Assembly (NCBI RefSeq): GCF_001598415.1
Contig: NZ_BCYX01000032.1
Location: forward strand, 1 to 43,836
DNA length: 43,836 bases
Origin: Sphingomonas mali NBRC 15500
GTDB taxonomy: Bacteria; Pseudomonadota; Alphaproteobacteria; Sphingomonadales; Sphingomonadaceae
Reading direction: 5' to 3'
The notes beneath the pieces were generated by a model. That model was not told the DNA's origin and made no database searches. It saw only the letters and a list, made by a program, of their open reading frames with translations. A program made the position numbers and the translations under genes. Positions 33,825 to 42,090 of the stretch are shown piece by piece. The stretch's first letter is position 1, and every line of letters begins with the position of its first letter.

Positions 33825-34694
33825 GTGAACCTGGACACCATGATTGGCGAGCGCTGGGCGGACTACGGGCTGGTCGACTCCGGCCATGGCCGCAAGCTCG
33901 AGCGCTATGGCCGCTTCCGCTTCATTCGCCCCGAGCCGCAGGCGATGTGGGCGCCGGCCAATGCCGACTGGAAAGCCGATGCCGAGTTCATCCCCGGATC
34001 GGACGAGGAAGGCGGCGGGCGCTGGCAATATAGCGGCCAGGTGCCGCGCGACGGCTGGCCGATGAAATGGGACGACGTCGCCTTCACCGCGCAGACCACG
34101 CCGTTTCGGCATCTCGGCTTCTTCCCCGACATGGCGCCGGTGTGGAGCTGGATGCGCGAGCGGCTGGCGGGAGTCGACGAGGCCGAGGCGCTCAACCTGT
34201 TCGGCTATACCGGCGTCGGCACGCTGGCATTGGCGTCCAAGGGCGTGAAGATGGTCCATGTCGACGCCTCGAAGAAATCGGTCGAAGGCGCGCGGGCGAA
34301 TGCGCGCCTGGCGGGACTCGACGACCGGCCGGTACGCTGGATGGTCGACGACGCGACCAAATTCGCCGCGCGCGAGGTGCGGCGCGGCCGGCGTTACGAC
34401 GGCATCCTGCTCGATCCGCCCAAATTCGGCCGTGGGCCGGAAGGTGAAGTGTGGCGGCTGGAAGAAGGGCTGCCCGGGCTGATCCAGGATTGCCGGCAAT
34501 TGCTCGACGAGAGGTCGCGATTCCTGTTCCTGACCGTTTACGCCGTGCGCATGTCGGCGCTGGCGATCGGTGAACTGGTGAGCCAGGCTTTCGCCGATCT
34601 GCCCGGCACGGTCGAGGCAGGCGAACTCGCGGTGCGCGAGGAGGCGCGCGGCCTGTTGTTGCCGACCGCGATCTGGGCGCGATGGAGCCGCTAG
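33825..34694 (+). CDS. class I SAM-dependent methyltransferase, RlmI-like
   Basis: This 289-residue enzyme resembles 23S rRNA cytosine methyltransferases of the RlmI/RlmK kind but lacks an N-terminal PUA domain. The SAM site is LNLFGYTGVGTLALASKGVKMVHVDASKK. The acidic residue after the next strand is in RWMVDDATKF, and the catalytic DPPKFGRGPEGE motif is complete. Related proteins are annotated simply as class I methyltransferases; the RNA target is inferred. The start is GTG 33825 with AGGG upstream. Its last bases overlap the convergent hypothetical gene, and a decayed copy of its 3' end lies 500-600 bases further on. Confidence 0.9.
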   Translation: MNLDTMIGERWADYGLVDSGHGRKLERYGRFRFIRPEPQAMWAPANADWKADAEFIPGSDEEGGGRWQYSGQVPRDGWPMKWDDVAFTAQTTPFRHLGFFPDMAPVWSWMRERLAGVDEAEALNLFGYTGVGTLALASKGVKMVHVDASKKSVEGARANARLAGLDDRPVRWMVDDATKFAAREVRRGRRYDGILLDPPKFGRGPEGEVWRLEEGLPGLIQDCRQLLDERSRFLFLTVYAVRMSALAIGELVSQAFADLPGTVEAGELAVREEARGLLLPTAIWARWSR

Positions 34695-35122
34695 CGGCGA
34701 CGTGGGAGTAGCGGGTCGGCTGCGAATGCGACATCCGCTGGATAACTTATCCAGACGAGCTTTCGTCCATCGGGATGCGTCCAGAAATAGACGACCCAAA
34801 GGCTGCCTGCTTTGGGCGCGGGGCGTCCATCGTCGCATGCCGAGGAACCCCAGCCTCGATCGAACCGGACTTGGTTTTTAATGTAGGTGCCGCTGAGGAC
34901 GTTTTGGGTCGTTGCCGATGCCTGCCAGGGATGGGAATCGCCGGAAGCCGCCCTCGTGTAATGCGCCTCGTCGACACGAACGAGGGCGATCGCTGAAAAG
35001 ATGTTGCGGCTATGGCCTAAGGCAAGTCGCTCGGTTGGCGGGCTATTAGTCCGGCAGGCCTGGGCGGGAGTCGCTGCGCAGGCCATCATCGATGCAGCTA
35101 CTGCCATTCGCAAAACCGCCAC
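34691..35122 (-). CDS. hypothetical secreted protein
   Basis: This 143-residue protein is not recognised. It has a signal peptide (MAVAASMMACAATPAQA, using ATG 35107 as a likely better start) and a mature part of about 110 residues with YFWTHPDGRKLVWISYPADVAF near the end. Two cysteines (QACRTN and SSACDDG) could pair. Codon use is less GC-biased at third positions than in neighbours. It sits between the methyltransferase gene and a decayed copy of that gene's 3' end, which suggests it came in by an insertion or recombination event. Confidence 0.6.
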   Translation of the reverse strand: MAVLRMAVAASMMACAATPAQACRTNSPPTERLALGHSRNIFSAIALVRVDEAHYTRAASGDSHPWQASATTQNVLSGTYIKNQVRFDRGWGSSACDDGRPAPKAGSLWVVYFWTHPDGRKLVWISYPADVAFAADPLLPRRR

Positions 35123-35216
35123 CTCATGCCCTCCTTGCCGTTCCGCGAATCTAGGGCGTCGAACGGGAACGGTAGGTTAACGGCCGGCGCTTAGCGCGAA
35201 AATCGCCAAACGGCAG

Positions 35217-35335
35217 GCCTGCCCGGGCTGATCCAGGATTGCCGCAATTGTTGGACGACCTTTCGCGCTTTTGTTCGTGACGGTTACGCCGTGCGCCGAC
35301 CGCGATCTGGGCGCGCTGGAGCCGGTAAGCGGCCG
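35217..35335 (+). pseudogene. decayed partial copy of the methyltransferase 3' end
   Basis: From 35217 the sequence CCTGCCCGGGCTGATCCAGG onward follows the methyltransferase gene from about 34470. It has a few substitutions and small deletions up to GGTTACGCCGTGCGC, then jumps past about 110 bases to match the last coding bases (CCGACCGCGATCTGGGCGCG, GGAGCC). Frameshifts leave no usable frame. The remainder of 35123-35369 holds no gene that I can support. Confidence 0.85.
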
Positions 35336-35369
35336 ACGCTGTTAAGTCGATCTCTGCCGGCCTTGGGAA

Positions 35370-36770
35370 TCAGGATAGAATTGGTGGTCGCCGTCCTGTC
35401 CAGGGTCTCGCTTCCTCCAGTTCGAACGCCAATTCCAGCAAGGCCGCTTCACCACCGACCGGGGCGCCGAACTGCGCGCCGATCGGCAGGCCCGCCGCCG
35501 ACCACGCGCCGGGTACGCTCATCGCCGGCGCGCCGACCACATTGTACGGCGTCGTATAGCCGACATAGCGGGTGAGCCGCTCCGCCATCGTCTCGACGGG
35601 CAAGTCGGGGGCGAGCCAGCCGATCTCGGGCGGCGGGAGCGAGAGGACCGGCGACAGGATCATGTCGAACTGCGTCAGCCAGGCATCATAGACGCCGCGA
35701 AGCGAAGTGAGATAGGCGACGGCCTGGTCGACCGCGCGTTCCGGTGCGCTGGCGATGATCGCCGCCATGGCGAGACTGAAGGGTTCGACATCGTCGATTC
35801 CCGGCGGGTGGCCGAGCCGCCGGCCATCCTCGGCGAGCAGATTGGCGGCCCCTTGCGACCACGTGAGCAGAAAAGCATCCGACATGCCGACGATCGCCGC
35901 TGGCCAGGCGGTCGGTTCGACCTTGTGGCCAAGATCGCCGAGCAGCGCGGCCATGCCCTCGATCGCGGTCGCAACCTCGGGGTCGGGTGATTGGCCGGAT
36001 ACGCTGTCGAGGACCAGGCCGATGCGCAGCCGCCGAGCCGATGGCCCGCCAATCTGCCCGACTGGGGGCAGGCCGGAATCCTTTGCCTCAACTGCGGCGA
36101 GCAAGGCGGCGCTGTCGCGAACGCTGCGCGACACGCATAATTGAACGCTCAGCGGCATCGGGAAATGTCCGGGATCGGTCGCCAAGGTGCGGTCGCGCGA
36201 CGTCTTGAGCCCGAACAGGCCGCAGCAGGACGCCGGGATACGGATCGAGCCGCCGCCATCGCTGGCATGCGCGAACGGTATGACATGGGCGGCGGTTGCC
36301 GACGCCGCCCCGCCCGACGATCCGCCTGCCGACCGTGTCCGATCCCAGGGATTGCGCGTCGGCCCGAAGGCCAGTGGCTCGGTGGTCGGCAGGAAGCCAT
36401 GTTCCGGCGTCGCGCTCTTGCCGATCGGATTGAGCCCGGTCGCCAGCATGCCGTCGATCAGCGGCGCTTGCCGGGTCGCCGCCGCCACCCCGGCCGTCGC
36501 GCGGGTTCCCAGCCGCGTCGGCAGCCCAACCAAATCGTCCAGGTCCTTGATGAGGAACGGTACGCCGGCGAACGCGCCATCGCCGAGCGGCCCGCGCGCC
36601 CGCTGGCGAGCCCGCTCGAAATCGTCGGTCACCAGGAAATTGAGTTTCGGGTCTAGCGCTTCGGCGCGCGCAATCGCCGCATCGACGACTTCGATCGGCG
36701 ACACCGCCCCGGATCGAATCGCCGCGGCGGTCGCGGTCGCATCCCAATCGGCCATGTCCGTCGTGATCAT
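35370..36770 (-). CDS. amidase (amidase signature family)
   Basis: This 466-residue hydrolase of amide bonds has the Ser-cisSer-Lys triad visible: Lys in PFLIKDLDD, the cis-Ser in AGGSSGGAASA and the nucleophile Ser in DGGGSIRIPASCCG. The order and spacing match the family, and length is typical for a stand-alone amidase. The substrate is unknown. GatA is unlikely because no gatB or gatC is near. ATG 36770 has GGAG six bases upstream, better than ATG 36755. It is divergent from the secreted lipase-like gene across 190 bases that show no clear promoter. Confidence 0.92.
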   Translation of the reverse strand: MITTDMADWDATATAAAIRSGAVSPIEVVDAAIARAEALDPKLNFLVTDDFERARQRARGPLGDGAFAGVPFLIKDLDDLVGLPTRLGTRATAGVAAATRQAPLIDGMLATGLNPIGKSATPEHGFLPTTEPLAFGPTRNPWDRTRSAGGSSGGAASATAAHVIPFAHASDGGGSIRIPASCCGLFGLKTSRDRTLATDPGHFPMPLSVQLCVSRSVRDSAALLAAVEAKDSGLPPVGQIGGPSARRLRIGLVLDSVSGQSPDPEVATAIEGMAALLGDLGHKVEPTAWPAAIVGMSDAFLLTWSQGAANLLAEDGRRLGHPPGIDDVEPFSLAMAAIIASAPERAVDQAVAYLTSLRGVYDAWLTQFDMILSPVLSLPPPEIGWLAPDLPVETMAERLTRYVGYTTPYNVVGAPAMSVPGAWSAAGLPIGAQFGAPVGGEAALLELAFELEEARPWTGRRPPILS

Positions 36771-36960
36771 GCCGGCTCCACTCCTTTATCGTTATCGGGA
36801 TGTGTGGCGCGGATCGGTAGAGCAGGCAATGAGGCCGCTACCCGGTTTCGGCAGCGCGGCGTCGTTCGCGCACCGAATGGGACCAGCCTCCGCGCAGCGT
36901 ACCGTTTTCCCCCGCCAACCTGACGTGTTATCCTTCGCCCGCCTTGCGGGGAGCAGCCCA

Positions 36961-38100
36961 ATGCATCGGTTCCTGAATATTTCGATCATGCTGATGGCGG
37001 TAGCCTTTGCCGTCATTCCCCGCGCAGCTGTCGCCCAGCGCGTCGGCACGCTCATCAATGCGCAACCCGTCGACGACGCCCCCGCCAATGTACGGGCCTG
37101 GCGAATCGAATATTGGACCAGCGGCGATCGCAACCAGCCGATCCGGGTGACGGGCATGGTCATCGCCCCCAGGGACCGCTCCCCTGCCGGTCCGCGGCGC
37201 GTGATCGCCTGGACGCACGGCCTGATCGGTATCGCAAAGCGTTGCGCGCCTTCCCTGGGCAACACCAACTTCACGCTGATCCCGGCGCTCGATGACGTCG
37301 TCCGCCGCGGCTATACGGTGGTCGCGCCCGATTATCCGGGGCTTGGGTCCGACATGGTCCATCCCGTGCTGGTCGGTACCAGCGAGGGCAAGTCGACGCT
37401 CGACGCGGTCCGTGCCGCGCGCGGCATTCCGGAAGCCGATGCGGGGTCGCGCTTCGCCGTCTGGGGCGAATCCCAGGGCGGCCATGCCGCCTTGTGGACC
37501 GGGCAGCTTTGGTCGAGCTACGCTCCCGACCTGCACCTCGTCGGGATCGCGGCGATCGTGCCGCCGACCGACCTGCACCGCAATTTCAAGGAAGGCAGCG
37601 ACGCCCGCGTGCGCGCCTTGTTGACCGCTTATACCGCGACGAGCTGGTCGCGTTATTTTGGCGCCCCGATGTCGACCCTGGGACCGCGATCGGTCCAGAA
37701 CGTGATGACCCGGCTGGCTGACAATAATTGCGTCAACTTCGACGCCAAGCCCAAGCTCGGCACCATCATCGGTATCGTCATCGCCCAGCGCGCGATCCGC
37801 AATCTCGACCTCGGCGCGAAACAGCCCTGGGGACGGTTGATGCGCGAGAACAGCCCGTCTGCCGCCGCCATCAAGGTGCCGGCGCTGATCGCGACGGGGA
37901 CCGGTGACACGATTGTCGCGCCGGCCGTGGTGCGCGATTTCGCGCGCGCCGCCTGTGCCTCGGGCAAGACGGTGCGCTTCATCTCGGTACAGGGGGGCGA
38001 ACACGGCACCGTCGCCCGCACCGAGGCACAGGCGACACTTGGCTGGATCGATGCGCGCTTCGCGGGCGGGCGCGCGCCGAGCAATTGCGGGTCGTTCTGA
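36961..38100 (+). CDS. secreted alpha/beta hydrolase, secretory-lipase (LIP) type
   Basis: This 379-residue protein has a signal peptide (LNISIMLMAVAFAVIPRAAVAQ). The hydrolase domain has the nucleophile motif GESQGG, upstream strand VVAPDYPGLGSD, acid region ATGTGDTIVAP and the final His in QGGEHGTVARTE. The arrangement resembles the secretory lipase family known from fungi and some bacteria. A long open frame extends upstream to 36187, but ATG 36961 has GGGGAG just before it and begins the signal peptide. The last Cys in SNCGSF may pair with an earlier one. The ester substrate is unknown. Confidence 0.85.
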   Translation: MHRFLNISIMLMAVAFAVIPRAAVAQRVGTLINAQPVDDAPANVRAWRIEYWTSGDRNQPIRVTGMVIAPRDRSPAGPRRVIAWTHGLIGIAKRCAPSLGNTNFTLIPALDDVVRRGYTVVAPDYPGLGSDMVHPVLVGTSEGKSTLDAVRAARGIPEADAGSRFAVWGESQGGHAALWTGQLWSSYAPDLHLVGIAAIVPPTDLHRNFKEGSDARVRALLTAYTATSWSRYFGAPMSTLGPRSVQNVMTRLADNNCVNFDAKPKLGTIIGIVIAQRAIRNLDLGAKQPWGRLMRENSPSAAAIKVPALIATGTGDTIVAPAVVRDFARAACASGKTVRFISVQGGEHGTVARTEAQATLGWIDARFAGGRAPSNCGSF

Positions 38101-38133
38101 GCGGCCGGCGGACGTCAGCGACTAGCGCACCGC

Positions 38134-38781
38134 TCAGTCCAGTCCGGCGCGGATCGCCGCGCCGGCGACGAACGGCGCTCCCGCGACCAGCATCAGGCTG
38201 ACTGCCGCCAGCAGCTTGAGCGCGCCGACGCCGCCCTCGAGGCTGCCGGCGCCGAAGATCAGCAACGGCACCGCGAGTGGCAGCAGCAGCAGCCCGGCGA
38301 TCGCGCCGGCGCCGCGCAGCCCCGCGACCAACGCGCCGGTCGCCAGCGCGAGCGCGGCGAGGCCGGGGGTGCCGATCAGCAGGCCGATCTCGACCCGGAC
38401 CAGCGTCTCTGTGGAGAGGTCGAGCAACGCCGCGGCGGGGAGCGCCGCGAGCAGGATCGGCGGGGCGAAGGCGAGCCAGTGCGCGATCAGCTTGGCGAAG
38501 GCGATCGTGGCGGCGGACTGGCCGCGCGTCAGTAACTGGTCAATTACCCCGCTTGCCATGTCCGGCGCGACGAGGCGTTCGATCGGGATCAGCGCCGCGA
38601 GCAGCGCCGCCGCCCACAACACGCCGCCGCCGACGCGTGCGAGCAGCTTGGCATCGGGGCCGATCGCGAAGGGAAACAGGATCGCGACGAGCAGGAAGAA
38701 CGCGACCGGCAGCAATGCCCCGCCGCCGATCCAGGCGCGGCGCAGATCGCGGGCGATGAGGATAGCGAGGGCCGAACTCAT
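38134..38781 (-). CDS. ccmB: heme exporter membrane subunit CcmB
   Basis: This 215-residue membrane protein with six helices acts with CcmA as part of the cytochrome c maturation ABC complex that releases holo-CcmE. It has the family N-terminus (ALAILIARDLRRAWIGGGALLPVAFFLLV) and the PDMASGVIDQLLTRGQS segment. It overlaps the ccmA stop by four bases. No ccmC, ccmD or ccmE follows; the next gene is convergent, so the rest of the system must lie elsewhere. Confidence 0.93.
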   Translation of the reverse strand: MSSALAILIARDLRRAWIGGGALLPVAFFLLVAILFPFAIGPDAKLLARVGGGVLWAAALLAALIPIERLVAPDMASGVIDQLLTRGQSAATIAFAKLIAHWLAFAPPILLAALPAAALLDLSTETLVRVEIGLLIGTPGLAALALATGALVAGLRGAGAIAGLLLLPLAVPLLIFGAGSLEGGVGALKLLAAVSLMLVAGAPFVAGAAIRAGLD

Positions 38782-39377
38782 ACTGCCCGTTCCAACAGAG
38801 GCAGATGCTCCGAAAGATCGATCGCGGCGGCGTCAGGCAGCGCGATCGGGGTGTGACTCGCCACCAGGACGGCGCCGCCCGACGCCCGATGCGTGGCGAT
38901 CGCCGTTTCGAGCAGGCGCAACGCCGCCGTGTCGAGCCCATTGGCAGGCTCGTCGAGCAGCCAGAGCGGTGCGCGGCTCGCCATGACGCGCGCGATCGCG
39001 GCGCGGCGCCGCTGGCCGGTCGAGAGCAAGCGAATCGGGATGTCGGCGAGGTCGCTGAGCGCAAGCGCGTCGAGCGCGGCTGCGACATTGTCCGCTGCTC
39101 GGTCGAGACGTGCCCAGAAAGCGAGCGCGCGAACCAGCGGCAATTCCTCGTCGAGCGAGGCCTGGTCGGTCAGGAGGGCGCGGGGGACGTCACCGGTGAT
39201 GCGGCCGGCGGCTGGAAAAAGTAGCCCGGCGGCGAGGCGGATCAGGCTCGACTTGCCAACGCCGTTGGGACCGGTGACGAGCGCTGCGCCACCCTGTTCC
39301 AACGCGAAGGACAGGCCCTCGAACAGCGCCCGTCCCCCACGAACGCAGGTGAGGGCGTCGAACGCAATCAGGGTCAC
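38778..39377 (-). CDS. ccmA: heme exporter ATP-binding subunit CcmA
   Basis: This 199-residue ABC ATPase has Walker A GPNGVGKSS, signature LLSTGQRRRAAIAR, Walker B LWLLDEPANGLD and switch His in VASHTPIAL. Short length and the LSTGQRRR signature are typical of CcmA. The likely start is GTG 39377, overlapping the stop of the upstream metallopeptidase gene (GTGA); the frame is open to 39491 but that part is the other gene in another frame. It works with CcmB in cytochrome c biogenesis, which also serves the oxidase's electron donor. Confidence 0.94.
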   Translation of the reverse strand: MTLIAFDALTCVRGGRALFEGLSFALEQGGAALVTGPNGVGKSSLIRLAAGLLFPAAGRITGDVPRALLTDQASLDEELPLVRALAFWARLDRAADNVAAALDALALSDLADIPIRLLSTGQRRRAAIARVMASRAPLWLLDEPANGLDTAALRLLETAIATHRASGGAVLVASHTPIALPDAAAIDLSEHLPLLERAV

Positions 39378-39778
39378 GCCTCGTCCTCGAGCCGGTGCAT
39401 GTCGTCGTCGCTCAGGCCGAAATGATGCCCGACTTCGTGGATCACGATATGGCGAACCAACGTCGCCAGATCCTCGCCATCCTCGATCCATTCGTCGAGG
39501 ATCGCGCGGCGACAGAGATGGATGCGGTCGGGCACCGCGCCCGATTCCATCGACGATTTCTCGCCGATCGGGCGGCCATGATAGACGCCCGTCAGATCGA
39601 ACGGGCTTTCGATATCGAGCGCTTTCAGCGTCTCGTCATCGGCGAAATCCTCGACGATCAGCACGATCTCGCCGAGATGGCGGCGAAACTCGTCGGGCAA
39701 CGCCGCGAGCGTGCGGCGCGCGATCGCCTCGATCTCCTGTGCGCTTGGCGCGACACGTGCGCCCTCTTGCCCGCTCAT
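39374..39778 (-). CDS. small zincin-like metallopeptidase family protein
   Basis: This protein of about 134 residues belongs to the Zincin_1 type. The motif HEVGHHFGLSDDDMHRLE near the C-terminus gives the HExxH zinc site with a third His in the HEVGHHFG context. It shows no signal peptide. LVRHIVIHEVGHHFG and YHGRPIGEKS are the typical blocks. Function of the family is poorly known. It is commonly next to ccmA in sphingomonads as far as I recall. The start could be ATG 39790 instead. It is coupled to ccmA by overlap. Confidence 0.9.
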   Translation of the reverse strand: MSGQEGARVAPSAQEIEAIARRTLAALPDEFRRHLGEIVLIVEDFADDETLKALDIESPFDLTGVYHGRPIGEKSSMESGAVPDRIHLCRRAILDEWIEDGEDLATLVRHIVIHEVGHHFGLSDDDMHRLEDEA

Positions 39779-39830
39779 GACGAGCGGCATAGGCCGTTAT
39801 CCATCGCGGCGGCAAGCAAGGGAGAAAGCG

Positions 39831-40121
39831 ATGGTCGAACAACTGAGCGACGAGGAACGCGGCGAGGCGCTCGATGAACTCGACGAATGGGATTATGACG
39901 AGGGCCGCGATGCGATCAGCCGCAGCATCACCTTTGCCGATTTCAGCGAAGCGTTCGCGTTCATGACGCGAGTCGCGCTGTTGGCCGAAAAGCACGACCA
40001 CCATCCCGAATGGTCGAACGTGTGGAACCGCGTCGACATCACGCTGACCACGCACGACGCCGGCGGACTGTCGCACCGCGACATCGCGATGGCCGAGGCG
40101 ATCGACTTATTGGTGGATTAG
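39831..40121 (+). CDS. phhB: 4a-hydroxytetrahydrobiopterin dehydratase (pterin carbinolamine dehydratase)
   Basis: This 96-residue enzyme recycles the pterin cofactor of aromatic amino acid hydroxylases. The active-site pattern EKHDHHPEWSNVWNRVDITLTTHDAGGLSHRD is complete, including the two adjacent His and the W. ATG 39831 follows an AAGGGAG ribosome site and gives the family's normal length. No phenylalanine hydroxylase gene is nearby. An additional moonlighting role, as in DCoH, cannot be judged here. Confidence 0.95.
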   Translation: MVEQLSDEERGEALDELDEWDYDEGRDAISRSITFADFSEAFAFMTRVALLAEKHDHHPEWSNVWNRVDITLTTHDAGGLSHRDIAMAEAIDLLVD

Positions 40122-40169
40122 GGCTGCGGGCGACCGGATGAGGCCAGGCTTAATCGACGAGTCCGCCCT

Positions 40170-40907
40170 CTAGCGCACGTCCTCATAGCCCTTGGTGGCG
40201 GGCTTGCCGCGGAAGACGATCGAGAAATAATTGAGGAAATAGATCCCGGCGATCTTGGCGAAGCCCTGTTTCTTCATCCGCCGTCCCGAGGTGGGCATCA
40301 CGAAGCGTGGCGAGAACAGCACCTTGCCCTGTCGCTTGGCGCGCTTGGCGATGTCGACATCCTCGCCATAGAATTCGATCGAGCTGTCGAAGCCGCCCAT
40401 CCGCTCGAGCACGTCGCGCGGGATGGCGAAATTGCCGCCGACCATCATATAGCCGGTAATGCTGTAGAGCGGCCGCGCGGCGACGAACCAGCCGCTCGAG
40501 ACCCTGTTGCGCAAGCCGCTAAGGTCGTAGAAGCTGTAGGGCCCGGACAGGCAGGCCAGGTCCTTGCGCCTCTCGAACTGCTCCCAGATCTGTTCGATCC
40601 AGCCCGCCGGCGGGTGCGTGTCGGCATCGACATAGGCCAGGATATCGCCGGTCGCCTCGAGGAAGCCGCGTTGGCGCGCCCGGGTGATGCCCTTTTCGGC
40701 CTCGAACACATAGGTCACGCCCGGATAGCGCTCGATCACTTGCCGGGTGCGGTCGGTGCTGTTGTTGTCGACGACGATGATTTCCGCCGCCTTGCCGGCG
40801 ACGTTGCGCATCACCGCGTCCAGGCAGGCGGGAAGATATTCCTCCTCGTTATAGGCGGGGATGATAAGGCTGATGGTCGGCCTTCGCTCTTGGGTCACGC
40901 CGGGCAT
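40170..40907 (-). CDS. family 2 glycosyltransferase
   Basis: This 245-residue GT-A fold enzyme carries ISLIIPAYNEEEYLPACLDAV at the N-terminus, the nucleotide-binding VVDNNSTDRT and the metal-binding DAD in AYVDADTHPP. The acceptor-side GGFDSSIEFYGEDVDIAKR carries the ED motif. A C-terminal hydrophobic segment (GIYFLNYFSIVFRG) may bind the membrane. ATG 40907 is chosen over ATG 40961 because the domain begins right after it. Sugar and acceptor are unknown. It is a single gene, convergent with phhB. Confidence 0.9.
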   Translation of the reverse strand: MPGVTQERRPTISLIIPAYNEEEYLPACLDAVMRNVAGKAAEIIVVDNNSTDRTRQVIERYPGVTYVFEAEKGITRARQRGFLEATGDILAYVDADTHPPAGWIEQIWEQFERRKDLACLSGPYSFYDLSGLRNRVSSGWFVAARPLYSITGYMMVGGNFAIPRDVLERMGGFDSSIEFYGEDVDIAKRAKRQGKVLFSPRFVMPTSGRRMKKQGFAKIAGIYFLNYFSIVFRGKPATKGYEDVR

Positions 40908-41055
40908 AAATTCGCTAGTGCCGCAATATCCGCTTCCTGGCCAGAGCAAGAGCGAACGCACCGAATTCGGGGTTGTTCATCGGGTCAGCTCCCGCTCCCG
41001 ATCCCGCGCCATATCTATCTTGCGAGGAGCGCCATAAGCCGCGTCCGGCGCGTCG

Positions 41056-41976
41056 TCAAAGCGTCAGCGACCAGGTCTGGCCGACCAGGTCCTTGCCGAA
41101 CGAATGGTGCGGCGTTTCGTCCACCAACACGAAACCGGCTCGCTCGTATATCCGGCGCGCGGCGGACAGGACGCTGTTGGTCCAGAGTTCGAGCCGCTTG
41201 TATCCGACCGCGCGCGCATGATCGACGCACGCAGCAACCAGCATCTTGCCGACTCCCGCGCCGCGCGCGTCGCGCTCGACATAGAGCAGGCGCAATTTCC
41301 CCACATCCGGCTCATTGCCATGAACCAGGAAGATCGAGCCCGCCATCCGCCCGTCCATCTCCGCGATCCACGCGGCGTCGCGTTCGGGATCGAATGACTG
41401 ATGAAAGTCGGCGAGGATGCGCGCGACCAGTGCTTCATAATCGCCGTTCCAGCCATATTCTTCCGCATAGAGAATCGCCTGCCGAGCGATCACCAGACCG
41501 AGATCGCCGGGCTTCAGCCCGCGCAGCACGGGCCGGGATGCCGCTTCCTCCTCGAATATCCCCGTTATTGTCTTGGCGGCGGAGAGCAGGCGCCCGCGCC
41601 GGAAGGGCGGCAATCCATCGAGCAGCGCACCGACCGCGCGTCGCGTATTGCCTTCCAGCGCGGCGAAGGCGGTTCGGCCCGGTTCGGTGAGCGACAGCAA
41701 TTGGTGGCGGCCATGCGATGGGTCGTCGCGCGCCGCGACCAGGCCGCGATTGACGAACCGGCTGATCGTGCGGCTGATCTGCGCCGGGTCCAGGCGCAGC
41801 GCGCGGGCGATTTCCGCCGCGGTTGGATCGGTTCGGTTGGCCAGTTCGTAGAGGATCCGCGCTTCGCTCAAGGTGAACGGGCTCTGGTCGAGATGCGCGT
41901 CGAGCAGCCCCAACTGCGCGGTATAGATGCGATTGAAGCCGCGCAGCGCGGCCACATCCTGCTCGTGTCGATCCAT
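41056..41976 (-). CDS. MarR-type regulator fused to GNAT acetyltransferase
   Basis: This 306-residue two-domain protein has, in residues about 1-145, a MarR winged helix (FTLSEARILYELANR, AEIARALRLDPAQISRTISRFVNRGLV, DDPSHGRHQLLSLTEPGR). Residues about 150-306 form a GNAT N-acyltransferase domain with the acetyl-CoA site VERDARGAGVGKMLVAACVDHAR and the late AARRIYERAGFVLV. This fusion is a known architecture; it may couple sensing of a small amine or acyl-CoA to gene control. A perfect 8-3-8 palindrome lies 17 bases before the start, fitting autoregulation. The probable target is its own gene; the SDR gene just upstream is on the same strand. Confidence 0.94.
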   Translation of the reverse strand: MDRHEQDVAALRGFNRIYTAQLGLLDAHLDQSPFTLSEARILYELANRTDPTAAEIARALRLDPAQISRTISRFVNRGLVAARDDPSHGRHQLLSLTEPGRTAFAALEGNTRRAVGALLDGLPPFRRGRLLSAAKTITGIFEEEAASRPVLRGLKPGDLGLVIARQAILYAEEYGWNGDYEALVARILADFHQSFDPERDAAWIAEMDGRMAGSIFLVHGNEPDVGKLRLLYVERDARGAGVGKMLVAACVDHARAVGYKRLELWTNSVLSAARRIYERAGFVLVDETPHHSFGKDLVGQTWSLTL

Positions 41977-41993
41977 CAGTCGCGCAACTCGCT

Positions 41994-42012
41994 ATGTTGA
42001 TGGAATCAACAT
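41994..42012. promoter_or_regulatory. palindromic operator for the MarR-GNAT gene
   Basis: ATGTTGAT-GGA-ATCAACAT is a perfect inverted repeat with a three-base centre, 17 bases upstream of the regulator's start. That spacing and size are typical of MarR operators. A weaker palindrome TGACT-G-AGTCA follows at 42023-42033, and the string TCAACA recurs in both, suggesting two half-related sites. Confidence 0.7.
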
Positions 42013-42090
42013 TATCGCATGATGACTGAGTCAACAATGCCTCAGTGGCGTAGTCCGAAATGTCGACAGGATCGAAGGGTTTGCCGTGGG

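Noticed and set aside
36187..36960. Upstream extension of the lipase-like frame
   Set aside because: It is antisense to the amidase gene; the ribosome site and signal peptide start at 36961.
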